A DNA stretch of 64,000 bases from Arenibacter aquaticus (GCF_003957295.1 NZ_RQPJ01000001.1:186001-250000), one strand, 5' to 3'. Shown: positions 52,047 through 63,573, counted from the first letter of the stretch. Translations and numbers: made by a program. Notes: a model not told the origin generated them from the letters alone.

Positions 52047-53429
52047 TTACTCCATTTCTTTGGCCATCTTATAGCCCTCAATGGTTGTATAATATTTAGC
52101 AATCATATTGGGCACCTCCCAATTTGGCAATTTGCCCTCTTCCAAGTATTTCAAATAATTTTGGGTTACTTGGGCAAAATGTGCCTCATGACCAATTTTA
52201 AATTGGTCGGGTATATTAATTTTCCAAACATTATCCCCCACTTTTTCAGCAGTAGTTCCGGGATACATTGGATTTATGGTATTTTGGACCACATTGCCCA
52301 GAACAGCATCAAAATTCTCTGTGCCTTTGTTCTCAATATAAAGCGTTGGCTTATAGTTTTCCTCTTTACCTTGTTTTATGATCAGGTCGCTTTTTGTCCC
52401 CCTCATAATACTATAGTGGGTATCACCAGTACCTTCAGGAGCTTGATAGTTCCAAATAACCGATACTTTGGCATATTTTCCTTTAATTTTATATACCATT
52501 TCCCCATTGCAATATACTTTCAGCTTATTGTCCTCTATATCCTTTTTAAGGTAGTCCGGGAAACTGTCCAGACCGGTAACTTTCTTAAATTCTTCCAAGG
52601 TCAATACAGTTGGCCAACGCTTGGCCGCTACCATCTCTATATCCGTTCTATTGATAATTTGATCTGGAAAAAGTTCCCATTGCACCAAATCTACCAAATG
52701 GGTAGTAACATCCACTATACCCTCTCCTTCTTCGTTTACATCAAAGAACCATGCCGGTCTAACCAAGGGCTGACCCGAAACGTACTTAAAAAAGTGATGA
52801 ACACTTTCCTTGCTTATGGCCGGGTTCACCCTGCTGCCATCTTCCAATTCCCCAAAAACCATGGGGAGCATGGAGAATTGCTTTTGCATCGCGGTGGTAA
52901 CCTCAAAGCGTTCGGTCATGATATCATAGATCATAACACCTTTTTCCTTGGCAATCTTAAAGGCCTGTTCCAGTTTTTGGAAGCCTTCCGGATTAATCAC
53001 CAATGGCTTGTCTGCATATACATTTAGTCCGGCCTTCACCGCAGCCAGGATATAATCTATCTTTTTAGAGTTCTTTCCTGCCACCACCATGACATTCCCT
53101 GGCTTTTGGGCTATCATTTTCTCCAAATAGTCGTCTCCAAAATAAGTATTTACCTTCCAATGGGTTGGGGCTTCAGACCTAGAGTTATAGGATTTGATCT
53201 TACTTAGAAAATCCTGTACTTCCGGGCCTTGCGGTGCAAAAACATAAATAGTGGAATCTACCCCATTGTACATAGTTTTCTGTACCAAGGCAGCATGAAA
53301 ATGCCCCGGATCCAAGGTCATTAGTTTCACCATATTGGTTGAATTTTCTTCCGTTTTTTTTACGTTTTCTTTTTTTTGACCACATCCCAGACACAAAAGC
53401 ATCAGGAGGGTCCACACACTATATTTCAT
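52047..53429 (-). CDS. Exported Gfo/Idh/MocA-family oxidoreductase (lipoprotein)
   Basis: A putative oxidoreductase of about 460 residues. The start is taken at 53429 because MKYSVWTLLMLLCLGCGQ is a proper lipoprotein signal; an upstream in-frame ATG at 53483 would bury it. The Rossmann-like N-terminal domain begins LMTLDPGHFHAALVQ. The segment NVYADKPLVINPEGFQKLEQAF is characteristic of Gfo/Idh/MocA proteins (EKP-type motif with Lys). A substrate-binding C-terminal domain of the Oxidoreduct_C type follows. Secreted members oxidise or epimerise sugars at a single carbon. Here the substrate is probably a uronic-acid glycoside or its fragment, but this is inferred from neighbours. Confidence 0.82.
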   Translation of the reverse strand: MKYSVWTLLMLLCLGCGQKKENVKKTEENSTNMVKLMTLDPGHFHAALVQKTMYNGVDSTIYVFAPQGPEVQDFLSKIKSYNSRSEAPTHWKVNTYFGDDYLEKMIAQKPGNVMVVAGKNSKKIDYILAAVKAGLNVYADKPLVINPEGFQKLEQAFKIAKEKGVMIYDIMTERFEVTTAMQKQFSMLPMVFGELEDGSRVNPAISKESVHHFFKYVSGQPLVRPAWFFDVNEEGEGIVDVTTHLVDLVQWELFPDQIINRTDIEMVAAKRWPTVLTLEEFKKVTGLDSFPDYLKKDIEDNKLKVYCNGEMVYKIKGKYAKVSVIWNYQAPEGTGDTHYSIMRGTKSDLIIKQGKEENYKPTLYIENKGTENFDAVLGNVVQNTINPMYPGTTAEKVGDNVWKINIPDQFKIGHEAHFAQVTQNYLKYLEEGKLPNWEVPNMIAKYYTTIEGYKMAKEME

Positions 53430-53529
53430 AGGCTGTATTTTAATAATAGAATATTCCCCTCCTTTGATATTGGACACTACCACCTATCCTAGAAAGGGAA
53501 TTCTTCACGGTAAATATATCAATTTTTGC

Positions 53530-54906
53530 TTAGGCCTTCACATAGTCGGTACCATAAGGCTTTCTCTGCTCACGGTGCAACATTGCGTTGGCCTCGTCAT
53601 CATTGACAAACATTTCCTTGTCATTGTCCCATTCCAATTTTCTATCAAACTGCATGGCAATATCACTGATCAGGCAGGTTACACAGGCTTTATGCCCTTT
53701 TTCTATTGGCGATATTGGCGCCTTTCTAGTTTTTATACAATCTAACCAGTTCCCGTGTTGATCATCTATTTTTTCCAAATGGATTTCGTTCTCTCCGATT
53801 ACCGATTCCAAAATCTTTGGATCGGAGGCATTTAGGGCTTTGCTGCTCTTCTCCTTATCTACCGGATCGGAGGCTGATGCCGTATAGGCTCCACGGGAAA
53901 CAAAAATCCACCCATCTTCCCCTATATATTTTATTCCGTTGGGATAGCCACCGCTAGTATAAACGGTTATACCATTGTCATATTGATGCTTTACAAAGAA
54001 ATCTCCGTGCACATTCCACAAGCCCGATTTTGGGAATTCGGCCAAGGCTTCCACGGAAGTAGGACCTGTTAATTCGGTATCCATACCCCAAGCAGCGGAA
54101 TCGTAGTGATGCTGTCCCCAACCTGTAATCATACCAGCACCATAGCTCCTTAAACGAAGCCAGCCCGGACGGCTATAGCCTTGTTGTGGGTGCACTCCTA
54201 TTTCGGTATAGGGCACATCTGGGGTAGACCCCAACCACATATCAAAGTTAAGGTTACTGGGAACTGGCATTGGGGCCGCTTCCGGTCCGGCAGGATCTCC
54301 TGGAAGACCAATTTTTACGGTATGTATTTTACCAATCCTTCCGTTCCTTACCAATTCTGCTGCAATTCTAAATTGTGGCATGGCCCTTTGCTGGGTACCT
54401 ACCTGTAGGATGACTCCAGTTTTCTGGACGGCATCACGCAACTGCTGCCCTTCCCTAACCGTAAGGGAGGTTGGCTTTTGCAGGTAGATATCCTTACCGG
54501 CCAAGGCCGCTTCCATTGCGGGCTGGGAGTGCCAGTGGTCCGGGGTACTGATCACTACGGCGTCTATATCCTTATTCATCAACATTTCACGGTAGTCACC
54601 ATAGACCTTGGTATCCATATAGTTACTCTTTCCCGTTTTTTGTTGATAATACTTGTCTACCAAAACCTTGGCATCTGCTGCCCGGTTGGCATCCACGTCA
54701 CAGACGCCCACATAACGGGTCTGGTCAAAACGGATGGTATCGTGAATATCGTGCGACCTCGCAATTCGTCCACAACCAATTTGTCCGATATTTATTTTAT
54801 TGCTAGGTGCGTTCTTCCCAAAAACACTGGCAGGGACAATGGTTGGAAATCCAACAACCGCCGCCGTGGTCATCAAGGAATTATTAATAAACTTTCTTCT
54901 TTTCAT
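53530..54906 (-). CDS. Exported Gfo/Idh/MocA-family oxidoreductase (Tat signal)
   Basis: A 458-residue oxidoreductase with a twin-arginine signal (KRRKFINNSLMTTAAVVGF). The NAD(P)-binding segment is NIGQIGCGRIARSHDIHDT (about 38-56), the cofactor motif PDHWHSQPAMEAALAGKDIYLQKPTSLT holds the family Lys, and GWGQHHYDSAAWGMDTE is a typical active-site region. The Tat signal implies export of a folded protein with bound cofactor. It ends 100 bases before the second oxidoreductase gene starts on the same strand. DUF6807 is 30 bases upstream, so these genes form a unit. Confidence 0.87.
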   Translation of the reverse strand: MKRRKFINNSLMTTAAVVGFPTIVPASVFGKNAPSNKINIGQIGCGRIARSHDIHDTIRFDQTRYVGVCDVDANRAADAKVLVDKYYQQKTGKSNYMDTKVYGDYREMLMNKDIDAVVISTPDHWHSQPAMEAALAGKDIYLQKPTSLTVREGQQLRDAVQKTGVILQVGTQQRAMPQFRIAAELVRNGRIGKIHTVKIGLPGDPAGPEAAPMPVPSNLNFDMWLGSTPDVPYTEIGVHPQQGYSRPGWLRLRSYGAGMITGWGQHHYDSAAWGMDTELTGPTSVEALAEFPKSGLWNVHGDFFVKHQYDNGITVYTSGGYPNGIKYIGEDGWIFVSRGAYTASASDPVDKEKSSKALNASDPKILESVIGENEIHLEKIDDQHGNWLDCIKTRKAPISPIEKGHKACVTCLISDIAMQFDRKLEWDNDKEMFVNDDEANAMLHREQRKPYGTDYVKA

Positions 54907-54936
54907 GTTACTGTTTTTGTAAATATATATTAAATT

Positions 54937-56166
54937 TTATTTTGTTGATATTATAGGAGCATCCGCATATGCTTTCCAATACCCCTCTGCTTCCTCTGGA
55001 GAAAGTTCCCCTTCAAAAACCACCATACGGTATTTTAGGCGATAGTCTTTATTTGACTCAATATTCCATTCTTTATGGCGAATAGGGCAAAATTCAAAGA
55101 ACATATCCCCCCTGCCTCCATTGGCATCCATGGGCCAAATACGCATGGGCTCTGGGTGAGCTCTATTCTCTGGATAACTAAGAAACAATATCCCGTTTGT
55201 ACCCTCTCCTGATGATGCCTCTCCTGTTACCATGCACCAACGCGCATTGGTACCATCTGCCGAGAGCCTGTCTTTCCCTTCTGAAGTGAGCACGGTGCAA
55301 TTATCCTTTTTCCAACGTTCTGTAAAACGCATGCCAAGGCCGCCGCCATAGCGATAGGCCTCCAATAGAATACCAGACTCCAAGGGCGTATTAAACGTAC
55401 TGATATAATCTACCATATATCTATCTGAACGCCCCAGGTCCCACAGCTTTACCTCCAAATTTTCATTTAGGGCTATTTGCTTATCCTGGGAAGCTTTTAG
55501 GTTAATATGTTCTTGATGCGCACTGAAACCTGCGAAGACAGGCCCAGAGAAGGTGTCGTTAAACTTATTGAAAAGTACGGTGCCTTGGCCTTCAACCAAG
55601 TTCCAAAAATCTATCCGCTCCCCATCTATCCTGGTATGGGTCCATGGGCCCCAAATTCCATAATGATGATAATGGTCCGGAGGTTGAATACGGGTCAAAG
55701 TATCTCCCGCTGGTGACAGCAAGGGATGAATATAAGCTGATTTTCTAAAAATGGAATCTACCCCCTTGGGAGGATAGCTCATCCCATACCTGTAGGTAAG
55801 CACGGGAACACCCCCTATGGACAAGTGTAGGTCCCCTTTGTTTTGGCTTGTTGAAACTCCCGCATCGGCTTGCGTATTGGCTGCTACCCTCCCAAATGTG
55901 TAGTTCACCGAACGCTGTGGCATATGAACAAACCAGAGCCTTTTTTTGTCATTATCTACCTGAAACGGAATCTGCTCCCCTTCATTACCAAGGACAAATT
56001 CACTAAGGTCTCCTATTTTCTCCAGCCCAATAGTTTCCAAGTTGACGGAGACCGGAGCAGCTTGTAAAACAGCAGTCCTCCCCTCTATTGTAAAACTATA
56101 GGATTCCGCTTCCTTGCAAGAAAACATCAAGGACATCAAAACACCAAAAAAGAATATATATTTCAT
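54937..56166 (-). CDS. DUF6807 (PmoA-family) exported lipoprotein
   Basis: A 409-residue lipoprotein (lipobox MFSC, Cys17). The segment YIHPLLSPAGDTLTRIQPPDHYHHYGIWGPWT (about 143-174) is the hallmark of DUF6807, formerly annotated PmoA. The biochemical function is not established. In Bacteroidota, genes of this kind recur next to Gfo/Idh/MocA oxidoreductases, ThuA proteins and sugar-degradation enzymes. It may act on an oxidised sugar intermediate. It lies between susD (48 bases upstream) and an exported oxidoreductase (30 bases downstream). Confidence 0.85.
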   Translation of the reverse strand: MKYIFFFGVLMSLMFSCKEAESYSFTIEGRTAVLQAAPVSVNLETIGLEKIGDLSEFVLGNEGEQIPFQVDNDKKRLWFVHMPQRSVNYTFGRVAANTQADAGVSTSQNKGDLHLSIGGVPVLTYRYGMSYPPKGVDSIFRKSAYIHPLLSPAGDTLTRIQPPDHYHHYGIWGPWTHTRIDGERIDFWNLVEGQGTVLFNKFNDTFSGPVFAGFSAHQEHINLKASQDKQIALNENLEVKLWDLGRSDRYMVDYISTFNTPLESGILLEAYRYGGGLGMRFTERWKKDNCTVLTSEGKDRLSADGTNARWCMVTGEASSGEGTNGILFLSYPENRAHPEPMRIWPMDANGGRGDMFFEFCPIRHKEWNIESNKDYRLKYRMVVFEGELSPEEAEGYWKAYADAPIISTK

Positions 56167-56214
56167 TTAAATAGATTGAAAGAGTGGAATTTACAAAATC
56201 GCTGATTGGGTTCG

Positions 56215-58047
56215 TTAAAAAATTTCAGGTATGTTGGTCAGGGGCGGCTGATTATTTTCCGTACCAGGATAACCCTCATTCTGGTTTATTACTCCCCCGG
56301 TATTGGAATCGATAGCTCCTTGGGGTATAGGCCATAAAACATGATGTGGACTCATAGTGTATTCATCACCATGCCTGGTAAAAGCATTTTTATTGTAAAA
56401 ATCCGTCGTTTCCATTATCCTATCATAAAAGAAGTTATCCTGGCTAAAGTTATCCATGCTATACACCTTTCCATTATATGCTGCCTTGCCTGTTTTGGCA
56501 AAAAGGAAGGAGATTCTATTTAATTCGGCTTTTCTAGGCTCCTCATAATAAAGTTCCCTTGCCCTTTCATCCAGGATTGTAGCAATATTCACTTCGGTTA
56601 CATCAGCGGCACCGGCCCTATTTCTTACCGCATTGATATCGGCTGCTGCCAGACCTGTTTGTCCTTGCCAAAAATAAGCTTCGGCCCTTAAAAGATAGGT
56701 CTCGGCCAATCTATATACATACCAGTCCGAATGACCTCCCTGAGGCTTTAATCGTTCTGGATCATCAATAGCGAACTTGTACTGCGGCCATCCATAGTAA
56801 TTTCTAATAGTGTCGTTGCACAGAATATTTAAGCCATCATCCGTATACAACTGCAGGTTCTTTCCATAATAGGGATCTCCCTGCCCCACCAAAGCGGCAT
56901 TATTATAAACAATATCCTCCATGTCTATCCAGTTTCCCGGGGCATGTCTTAAATCGTTTTCATCTTTCCAAATGTGTTTGGTACTATAGGAGGTACCTCT
57001 GCACCTACCAATTCCCCTACCGTATTTCTGTATTAATCCAAAGGAATCATTGGGGTCATCAAAGGTACCCCTGTTACCTGCTGGAGTATTAAAACCGGAC
57101 CACCAGAGGGGAACTGCATTTCTTTGAACGCTGGTACCCCCAGCAAGATCACCTTCAACATCCAAACGGTCTATCACCAATAAAAGGGCCTCGGTATTGG
57201 CCGGTAAGCTTTTATTTTCTGCCTGATGCAAGTCCCAAATCACATTTTTGGAAGCGTCATTCACGTCAACACCAAAACGATCTGTCATTAATTTATGTAC
57301 TCCCCCGTCAATAACAGCCGATGCTGAGGCAACGGCATCATCAAAATCGCCCAAAGCCAAATTTACCTTTGTCAATAAATGATTTACGGCTCCCTTATTA
57401 ACCTCACCTTTGTCCATCACATCGGGAACCCATTGGGCCGCAAACTCCAGATTTCTCTTTAACTCCTGCAAAATACTCTCTCTGGTATTGCTGTAAAAAT
57501 CCAATTTAGGTTGTGTGGCCTCCCCTGGAATAAAAGGAACATCCCCAAAACATTGGGTTAGATTATAATACCGATAGGCCCTGTGAAAATATGCCGTCCC
57601 CAGTATTTCGTTTCTTACCGCTTCTGAAGGATAGGTAGCATCATCTATTCTGGTGATCACCGTATTGGCATATTTAATCCCTTTAAAGCCTTCGTACCAA
57701 TACCAACCAATCCTATTGGTGTTTACGCTGTTTAGGTTTTTGTCGGGAAGAATCAATAGATTGAGATCTTGAGCTGGGCCCGACTTATCCGTTGTTCCTT
57801 CCACGGCTACTTCCGAAAAAATATTCTGGGTAATAATTGGTGCACCGTCCCCATACCATTCATATCTCATATTTCTAAGGTTGGTGATATTTGCAGCCCG
57901 CATTCCATCTTCATCTATAAAGGTGTTTTCCGGTGCATAAAAGGAAAGCGGATTGGGCTCCAAAAAGTCTTCTGAACAACTAGACAGTCCCAGAACGGCC
58001 AACAAAGCCGCGATTATATGGTGGGTTTTATTTTTATATAATTTCAT
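56215..58047 (-). CDS. SusD/RagB-family outer-membrane lipoprotein
   Basis: A 610-residue lipoprotein. The lipobox is LSSC (Cys24) and the next residues SEDFLEPNP are the classic start of SusD/RagB proteins. TPR-like helices and the C-terminal region with [27 protein letters not shown] fit PF14322/PF07980. It caps the SusC channel and captures the carbohydrate ligand. It is 26 bases downstream of susC and 48 bases upstream of the DUF6807 gene. Confidence 0.94.
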   Translation of the reverse strand: MKLYKNKTHHIIAALLAVLGLSSCSEDFLEPNPLSFYAPENTFIDEDGMRAANITNLRNMRYEWYGDGAPIITQNIFSEVAVEGTTDKSGPAQDLNLLILPDKNLNSVNTNRIGWYWYEGFKGIKYANTVITRIDDATYPSEAVRNEILGTAYFHRAYRYYNLTQCFGDVPFIPGEATQPKLDFYSNTRESILQELKRNLEFAAQWVPDVMDKGEVNKGAVNHLLTKVNLALGDFDDAVASASAVIDGGVHKLMTDRFGVDVNDASKNVIWDLHQAENKSLPANTEALLLVIDRLDVEGDLAGGTSVQRNAVPLWWSGFNTPAGNRGTFDDPNDSFGLIQKYGRGIGRCRGTSYSTKHIWKDENDLRHAPGNWIDMEDIVYNNAALVGQGDPYYGKNLQLYTDDGLNILCNDTIRNYYGWPQYKFAIDDPERLKPQGGHSDWYVYRLAETYLLRAEAYFWQGQTGLAAADINAVRNRAGAADVTEVNIATILDERARELYYEEPRKAELNRISFLFAKTGKAAYNGKVYSMDNFSQDNFFYDRIMETTDFYNKNAFTRHGDEYTMSPHHVLWPIPQGAIDSNTGGVINQNEGYPGTENNQPPLTNIPEIF

Positions 58048-58073
58048 AATTTCAATGTTATATATTAAAATTT

Positions 58074-61000
58074 TTACAATGTAATATTTAGACCAAGCGT
58101 AACTGTTCGGGGGGTAGGACCGCTATTTTCTGGATCCCAAAAATCCCATTCTTTGGTCCACACAGCAGCATTCTTGATGTTTCCCGATATTCTTAAAGAG
58201 GAAATTTTAAACTTTTCCGTTAGGCTCTTAGGCAAGGTATACCCCAAGGAAACATTCTGAAGTCTAATGAAGGATTTGTCCACATATACATTATAGCTTG
58301 CCGATCCATTGCTAGAAAATAACCTAGCCGCATTGTCAATTTGGTTATCCACTGTCCAATACGGCAGAACATAAGAGCTTGTCCTATCTCCAAATCCTTG
58401 GTTCTTGGCCTGATTAAACGTGCCCTCGTGCCCCCAATAGGAGTACATCATAAATGAAAAATCCCAATTTTGGAACAGCTCAAACTGGTTCCTCAGGGTC
58501 CATCTAAACCGAGGGGAGGAATACCCTAGAAATTGCTTGTCCTCATTGGTATACAAGTTATCATTATTAACGTCTACAACCCTAAAATCACCTGGCTGAA
58601 CGCCATAGACCGCCGCTTCATCAGCTTCATCCGTAGTATAAACGCCATCTGTCTTTAATCCAAAATAGCGGTCGGTAGACTGCCCTATGAACCATCCATT
58701 GGAAATATCATCGGCTTCACGCTGACCTATAACATTTCCTTCATCATCCAGAACATCTTCCATATCCCCATACAAATGCAATATCTTATTCCTATTTAAG
58801 GAAAAGTTGAAGGAGGTATCCCATTTAAAATTGTGGGCATTGATATTTTTGGTGTTCAAGGTAAACTCAAACCCTTTGTTTTCCACTTCGCCAAGATTGT
58901 CCAGAATACTATTAAAACCTATAATATCGGGCAAGGACCTACTCACCAATAAGTCTTTGGTAACCGCCTTATAAAATTCCACCGATCCAGAGATCTTATT
59001 GTTAAAAAAGCCAAAATCCAATCCAACGTTATTGGCAACTGTCCGCTCCCATTTTAGGTTAGGGTTAGACATAGTGTTTACGTATAGCTGGGAAACAATA
59101 TAAACATTGTTTGCATTGTCTACTAGTTGGTATTTCCCTGTGTTTAAATCTGAAAGTGCAGCATAGCGCCCAATATCCCTATTCCCATTTTCACCTTTGG
59201 AATATCTAAGCTTTAAGAAATTTAGCCAGCTTACATCATTTAAAAAACTTTCCTCAGATAGTATCCACCCCAAGGCAAAGGACGGAAAAGTCGCCCTTGG
59301 GTTATTCACCCCAAAGGCCGAATAGCCATCGCGACGAATAGAAGAGGTCAACAAATATTTATCCTTGTAGGAATAATTAATCCTTCCCATTAAAGCATCT
59401 CCGGTACTGTATTGGTCATTACTGGATATTTCGGGCAATATCCCTGCCGCCATATTATGATACCCTAGGTTGTCATTTGGATCGAAGCCTTTGTTGGACA
59501 TTGTATTGTCCCAAGATTGATATTTTTCTGCATTGATCAATAAGGTTAAATCCAAATTATGATGGTCCTCAATTGTGGTACTATACTTAAATATATTATC
59601 CAATTGCCACTCGTATGATTTAAAATTTCTCCTACTGGCATCCCCTCCAAAGGACTGCCATTCCGGATGGTCACTGGAACGGTGATTAAAACTATTCAGG
59701 AAGGTATACCTGTTGGTGAAATTCACCCTATAGGTTATACCCAGAGGCAACTTTACATTGGCGTAAAGATTGGCATTTAAGGTATTATACTTCACCATAC
59801 GGTCGGTAAATTCCATAGGCAGATACGGATTTCTGGCCCCTGCACCGGAATCATCCTGTGGACTCAACCTAAGTGTTGTTCCATCTTCTTCATAAAAAGA
59901 GCCCCATGGGGAATTCTGCGTAATCCTTTGCTCTACAGGAACGGAACCTTCATCCCTTTCTGCAAATTGGGTATTAAGACCTACTGTAATAAAATCCGTA
60001 ACATCAGCCTCTAGATTCAACCTACTTCTAATAGTTGTAAACTCATCCCCAATTACGACTCCTTCATTTTCTGTTGAGCCAATGGACCAATAGTACTTTA
60101 GAACGTCCGAACTTCCAGAAAGACTTAAATTATAATCCTGCCTAACCCCGGTCTGATATGTTAGGTCATACCAATCAATAGATTTACCTTCCATATAGTT
60201 CTGAATTTCAATGGGCTGCAAATTCAATCTTCTTAACCAAACCTCCACAGGATCCCCGGACGAACCATCATAGGCCAACCAATCTTCTACGGATACATTC
60301 GTTAGGCTTCTGGGATCCGAATACTCCTCAGGAGAAAAGCCTACATTGGTACTTTGCGCAACGTCCTTTCTCCAGTTCACAAAGCCATCTGGCCCATAAA
60401 CGGGCTGATCTTTGCTCAGTGACGTAAAGCCAATATTGGAGCTAAAATTAATGGATGGCTTTCCCCCACTCCCTTTTTTGGTAGTTATGGTAATTACCCC
60501 ATTGGCCGCCCTGGCTCCAAAAACTGCCGCCGAACTGGCATCTTTCAATACACTTACCGACTCAATATCAATAGGGTTTATGTCTGATATATCACCGTTA
60601 TATATGGTACCGTCCAAGACTATCAATGGGCTACTTCCCGCGGTGAGGGTGGTATTTCCCCTTACCTGAAATCCACTTGTTCCCTTTGCCGAGGTACTGA
60701 ATCCAACGGATAGTCCAGCAATATTACCACGAAGCATGTCGGAAACATCATTGGGCTTCTCTATTTCCAATTCCTCAGAAGAAATCTGACTAACAGCACC
60801 GGTTAAATCAGATTTTTTTGTTGTCCCATACCCTACCACTACCACTTCGTCCAAGGCAGATGCATCTTCCAACATTTCCACATTTATTATTGGATCGTCC
60901 CCTACGGTTACCCTAACGGTCTTCATACCAATAAAGGAAAACTCCACAACGTCTCCCTTATTTGCCGTAATACTATAATTACCGTCAAAATCAGTCTGGG

Positions 61001-61250
61001 TACCGTTGATTGTACCGGCAACTACAATATTGACACCGGGAACAGGCACCCCACTGCCATCCAAAACAGTACCACTTACTTGCTGTTGCGGCACCACAAG
61101 CGTACCCACCGTATTGATCTCATCCCTTGTATTTTCAAAATTTGCCTGCACTGAAGAGAGTAGCAGTGTACTCATTAGCACATGCACCACCTTCTTTGAC
61201 CTCAATGGCTTTTTCTTTTTAAAAACCCATTTCAATTGTTTTTGTTTCAT
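58074..61250 (-). CDS. SusC/RagA-family TonB-dependent outer-membrane transporter
   Basis: A 1058-residue TonB-dependent channel. N-terminal to C-terminal: signal region, carboxypeptidase-regulatory-like domain (about 57-130, [21 protein letters not shown]), TonB box [11 protein letters not shown], plug domain (about 150-260, [17 protein letters not shown] and [24 protein letters not shown]), then the beta-barrel. It imports the sugar captured by SusD. The promoter region at 61401-61443 carries a LacI-type palindrome. Confidence 0.95.
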   Translation of the reverse strand: MKQKQLKWVFKKKKPLRSKKVVHVLMSTLLLSSVQANFENTRDEINTVGTLVVPQQQVSGTVLDGSGVPVPGVNIVVAGTINGTQTDFDGNYSITANKGDVVEFSFIGMKTVRVTVGDDPIINVEMLEDASALDEVVVVGYGTTKKSDLTGAVSQISSEELEIEKPNDVSDMLRGNIAGLSVGFSTSAKGTSGFQVRGNTTLTAGSSPLIVLDGTIYNGDISDINPIDIESVSVLKDASSAAVFGARAANGVITITTKKGSGGKPSINFSSNIGFTSLSKDQPVYGPDGFVNWRKDVAQSTNVGFSPEEYSDPRSLTNVSVEDWLAYDGSSGDPVEVWLRRLNLQPIEIQNYMEGKSIDWYDLTYQTGVRQDYNLSLSGSSDVLKYYWSIGSTENEGVVIGDEFTTIRSRLNLEADVTDFITVGLNTQFAERDEGSVPVEQRITQNSPWGSFYEEDGTTLRLSPQDDSGAGARNPYLPMEFTDRMVKYNTLNANLYANVKLPLGITYRVNFTNRYTFLNSFNHRSSDHPEWQSFGGDASRRNFKSYEWQLDNIFKYSTTIEDHHNLDLTLLINAEKYQSWDNTMSNKGFDPNDNLGYHNMAAGILPEISSNDQYSTGDALMGRINYSYKDKYLLTSSIRRDGYSAFGVNNPRATFPSFALGWILSEESFLNDVSWLNFLKLRYSKGENGNRDIGRYAALSDLNTGKYQLVDNANNVYIVSQLYVNTMSNPNLKWERTVANNVGLDFGFFNNKISGSVEFYKAVTKDLLVSRSLPDIIGFNSILDNLGEVENKGFEFTLNTKNINAHNFKWDTSFNFSLNRNKILHLYGDMEDVLDDEGNVIGQREADDISNGWFIGQSTDRYFGLKTDGVYTTDEADEAAVYGVQPGDFRVVDVNNDNLYTNEDKQFLGYSSPRFRWTLRNQFELFQNWDFSFMMYSYWGHEGTFNQAKNQGFGDRTSSYVLPYWTVDNQIDNAARLFSSNGSASYNVYVDKSFIRLQNVSLGYTLPKSLTEKFKISSLRISGNIKNAAVWTKEWDFWDPENSGPTPRTVTLGLNITL

Positions 61251-61400
61251 ACTATTTAGTTTGGTTAGTTATATCATAGAAAAAATCACCTCCAATGCAC
61301 TTAAACTACTACAGTTGCTACACTTCGCAGCTTGGCTACTGGGCCCCATTTAGGGAACAGAATCACCTTAGGTGGGGATATTTTCTACAATTAATTTCCC

Positions 61401-61443
61401 CAAATCTATATAATTGCATTTTATTACGCAACCGATTGCGTAA
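61401..61443 (-). promoter_or_regulatory. susC promoter with overlapping LacI-type palindrome
   Basis: TAGATTTG (61401-61408, minus strand) matches TAnnTTTG exactly. TTACGCAACCGATTGCGTAA (61424-61443) is a 20-base palindrome with one mismatch pair and a CG centre, the LacI-family form. It covers the expected -33 position, about 26 bp upstream, so binding would block the polymerase. The leader from the likely start to the susC ATG is long, about 145 bases, with no gene in it. A second dyad ATTGC-ATAA-GCAAT lies at 61571-61584, just before lacI. Confidence 0.68.
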
Positions 61444-61597
61444 AAAAATATCACGCTAAATATTATTTACATACTATTTAGACAATAAAACAGCCCGATA
61501 TCTACGAATAATGTATTTTTTGTACAACAATAAATAAAACATAACCCAGTAAATCATTTTATTGCGTATTATTGCATAAGCAATTACAAGCAGGAAG

Positions 61598-62614
61598 ATG
61601 GACAAAAAGATAACAATCTACGATTTGGCCAAAGCGCTGGGGGTTTCGGCAGGCACTGTAAGCCGTAGCTTAAACAACCATCGATCCATTAGTGACAAGA
61701 CCAAGCAAAGAGTCATTGCCAAGGCCAACGAACTGGGGTACCAAACCAATAAATTTGCCGTAAACCTCAGCACTCAAAAGTCCAACACCATAGGCGTTAT
61801 AGTTCCTAAACTAAACTCCATCTTTATGTCGGATGTTTTGGCAGGAATAGAAAAGACCGTAAATGAGGCTGGATACAACCTCATTATTAGTCAGTCTTTG
61901 GAAATGATGGAAAAGGAAAAACTAAATGCCAAGACATTGTATAACAGTGGAGTGGATGCCCTATTGGTATCCCTTGCCTACGACACCAATGACTTTGATC
62001 ACTTTGCTTACTATATTAGACACAACATACCTCTTATCTTTTTAGATAGGGTACACAACCTCCCCAATTGTTCCACTATAATAATCAACAACAAGCAGGC
62101 CGGCTTTGAAGCAACCGAACACCTAATAGAACAGGGGTGCAAAAACTTGCTCTGCATTAGTGGCAACCTGAAAAGAAATGTATATTCCGAACGGCTAATG
62201 GGCTTTAAGGAGGCCCTTGCCAAACACCAAATGAAATTTAAAAAATCGAATTGCCTAGAGACCGAACTGGACCCCAATGATGTGCCAAAGGTGATAAATT
62301 ATATAAAAAACCAAAAACAAGCTATAGACGGACTCTTCGTAGCCAGTGACACCTTTGCGGCCCATTGCATTAAAGCTCTAAAAAAAGAACATTTCAGAAT
62401 ACCTGAAGACATTAAAATAATAGGTTTTAACAACGACCCTATTTCCGAACTGGTCACGCCTCCCTTAAGTACCATTAACTATCCCGGTTACGAAATGGGC
62501 GTACTGGCCGGACAAAGTGTAATTAGCCAACTAAACGGAAGTTTAGACTTGCAGCCCGCCAATTCCATTACCTTGAGACATCAATTAATTATTAGAGAAT
62601 CTACACATATTTAA
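61598..62614 (+). CDS. LacI-family regulator of the uronate/susCD locus
   Basis: A 338-residue LacI-type repressor. The helix-turn-helix is ITIYDLAKALGVSAGTVSRSLNNHRSISDKT (residues 5-35) and the effector-binding domain starts at TIGVIVPKLNSIFMSD. It is divergent from susC, and the palindrome at 61424-61443 lies between them, so it probably represses both. ThuA follows 13 bases downstream. The effector may be a uronate or its degradation product. A near -7 element (TATTTTTTG, one base too long) is seen at 61514-61522. Confidence 0.92.
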   Translation: MDKKITIYDLAKALGVSAGTVSRSLNNHRSISDKTKQRVIAKANELGYQTNKFAVNLSTQKSNTIGVIVPKLNSIFMSDVLAGIEKTVNEAGYNLIISQSLEMMEKEKLNAKTLYNSGVDALLVSLAYDTNDFDHFAYYIRHNIPLIFLDRVHNLPNCSTIIINNKQAGFEATEHLIEQGCKNLLCISGNLKRNVYSERLMGFKEALAKHQMKFKKSNCLETELDPNDVPKVINYIKNQKQAIDGLFVASDTFAAHCIKALKKEHFRIPEDIKIIGFNNDPISELVTPPLSTINYPGYEMGVLAGQSVISQLNGSLDLQPANSITLRHQLIIRESTHI

Positions 62615-62627
62615 ATTTAAGCAACAC

Positions 62628-63545
62628 ATGAAAAAAATCCTTTTTACCAGTTTAGCCCTCATCTTTGTCGGTACCACCTTAGCACAAAATATAGAACAGT
62701 TTGATGTTAACGACAAATGGCTTGCCAAAATAGAAACTTTGGCCCCCTCTACCACAAGAGTTAAGGCCGACACCAAAAAGGTTATGGTCTTTTCCCAACA
62801 TACCGGCTTTTACCATTGGACCATTCCCCACAATGTGGAAATGCTAAAAATCCTGGGCGAAAAAACTGGAGCATTTGAGGTTACCATAGCGTATGATGTA
62901 GACAGTTTTAGCAAGAAAAACCTAAAGCAATACGATGCCGTTATCCTAAACAATTCCAATCCGGCCGGCCCCAAAAGGGATCTCTTTTGGGACTTATTGC
63001 AAAAAAATTCCAACCTCAGTGATGAGGCCATAAGCAAGCTTGCCGCCCAATACGAGAACAACCTTATGAACTATGTGGCCAAGGGCGGTGGATTAATGAT
63101 CCTCCACGGCGCCATTACGGTACAAAACAACTCTACCGAATTTAGTAAAATGACAGGCGGCAGTTTTGACTACCACCCCAAGCAACAAAAAATGCACCTA
63201 AAGGAAGTAAATAAAGACCACCCTATGGTACAAGCCTTTAATGGCAATGGTTATACACATGTTGATGAACCTTATTTTTTTAAGAATGCTTATTTTGATT
63301 ACAACTTTAGGCCCCTATTGTACATAGAGGCCGATAAATTGGAAGGCTTGCGCAAAGAAGTAGATCAAAACACCATTTATGTATCCTGGATAAAAAGGCA
63401 TGGTAAAGGCCGGGTTTTTTATAGCTCCCCTTCCCATAATGCCCAAAGCATGGACCAAGCAGCACTATTGCAGTTCTTTTTAGATGGTATGCAATACGTT
63501 GTAGGGGACTTAAAATGCGATGATAGCCCTATAGGAAATCCCTGA
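62628..63545 (+). CDS. Exported ThuA-domain protein
   Basis: A 305-residue protein with a signal peptide (residues 1-19, ending TTLAQ) and a ThuA (PF06283) domain, a class I glutamine-amidotransferase-like fold. Its start is VMVFSQHTGFYHWTIPHNVE, and YVAKGGGLMILHGAITVQNN and FYSSPSHNAQSM follow. The fold is catalytic in some relatives, but no enzyme activity is established for ThuA. It is in an operon with the lacI gene, 13 bases apart. With DUF6807 and Gfo/Idh/MocA proteins in the same locus, an oxidative sugar route is the likely context. Confidence 0.88.
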   Translation: MKKILFTSLALIFVGTTLAQNIEQFDVNDKWLAKIETLAPSTTRVKADTKKVMVFSQHTGFYHWTIPHNVEMLKILGEKTGAFEVTIAYDVDSFSKKNLKQYDAVILNNSNPAGPKRDLFWDLLQKNSNLSDEAISKLAAQYENNLMNYVAKGGGLMILHGAITVQNNSTEFSKMTGGSFDYHPKQQKMHLKEVNKDHPMVQAFNGNGYTHVDEPYFFKNAYFDYNFRPLLYIEADKLEGLRKEVDQNTIYVSWIKRHGKGRVFYSSPSHNAQSMDQAALLQFFLDGMQYVVGDLKCDDSPIGNP

Positions 63546-63573
63546 TCCACAGCACTTCATCTCTACAAAACAT

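Noticed and set aside
52017-53027. A 336-codon plus-strand open frame
   Set aside because: It lies over the whole Gfo/Idh/MocA gene on the other strand, which has a lipoprotein signal and family motifs; the plus-strand translation has no recognisable domain.
61514-61522. TATTTTTTG as the lacI promoter
   Set aside because: It is one base too long between TA and TTTG, so it is only mentioned with the gene and not called as a promoter.
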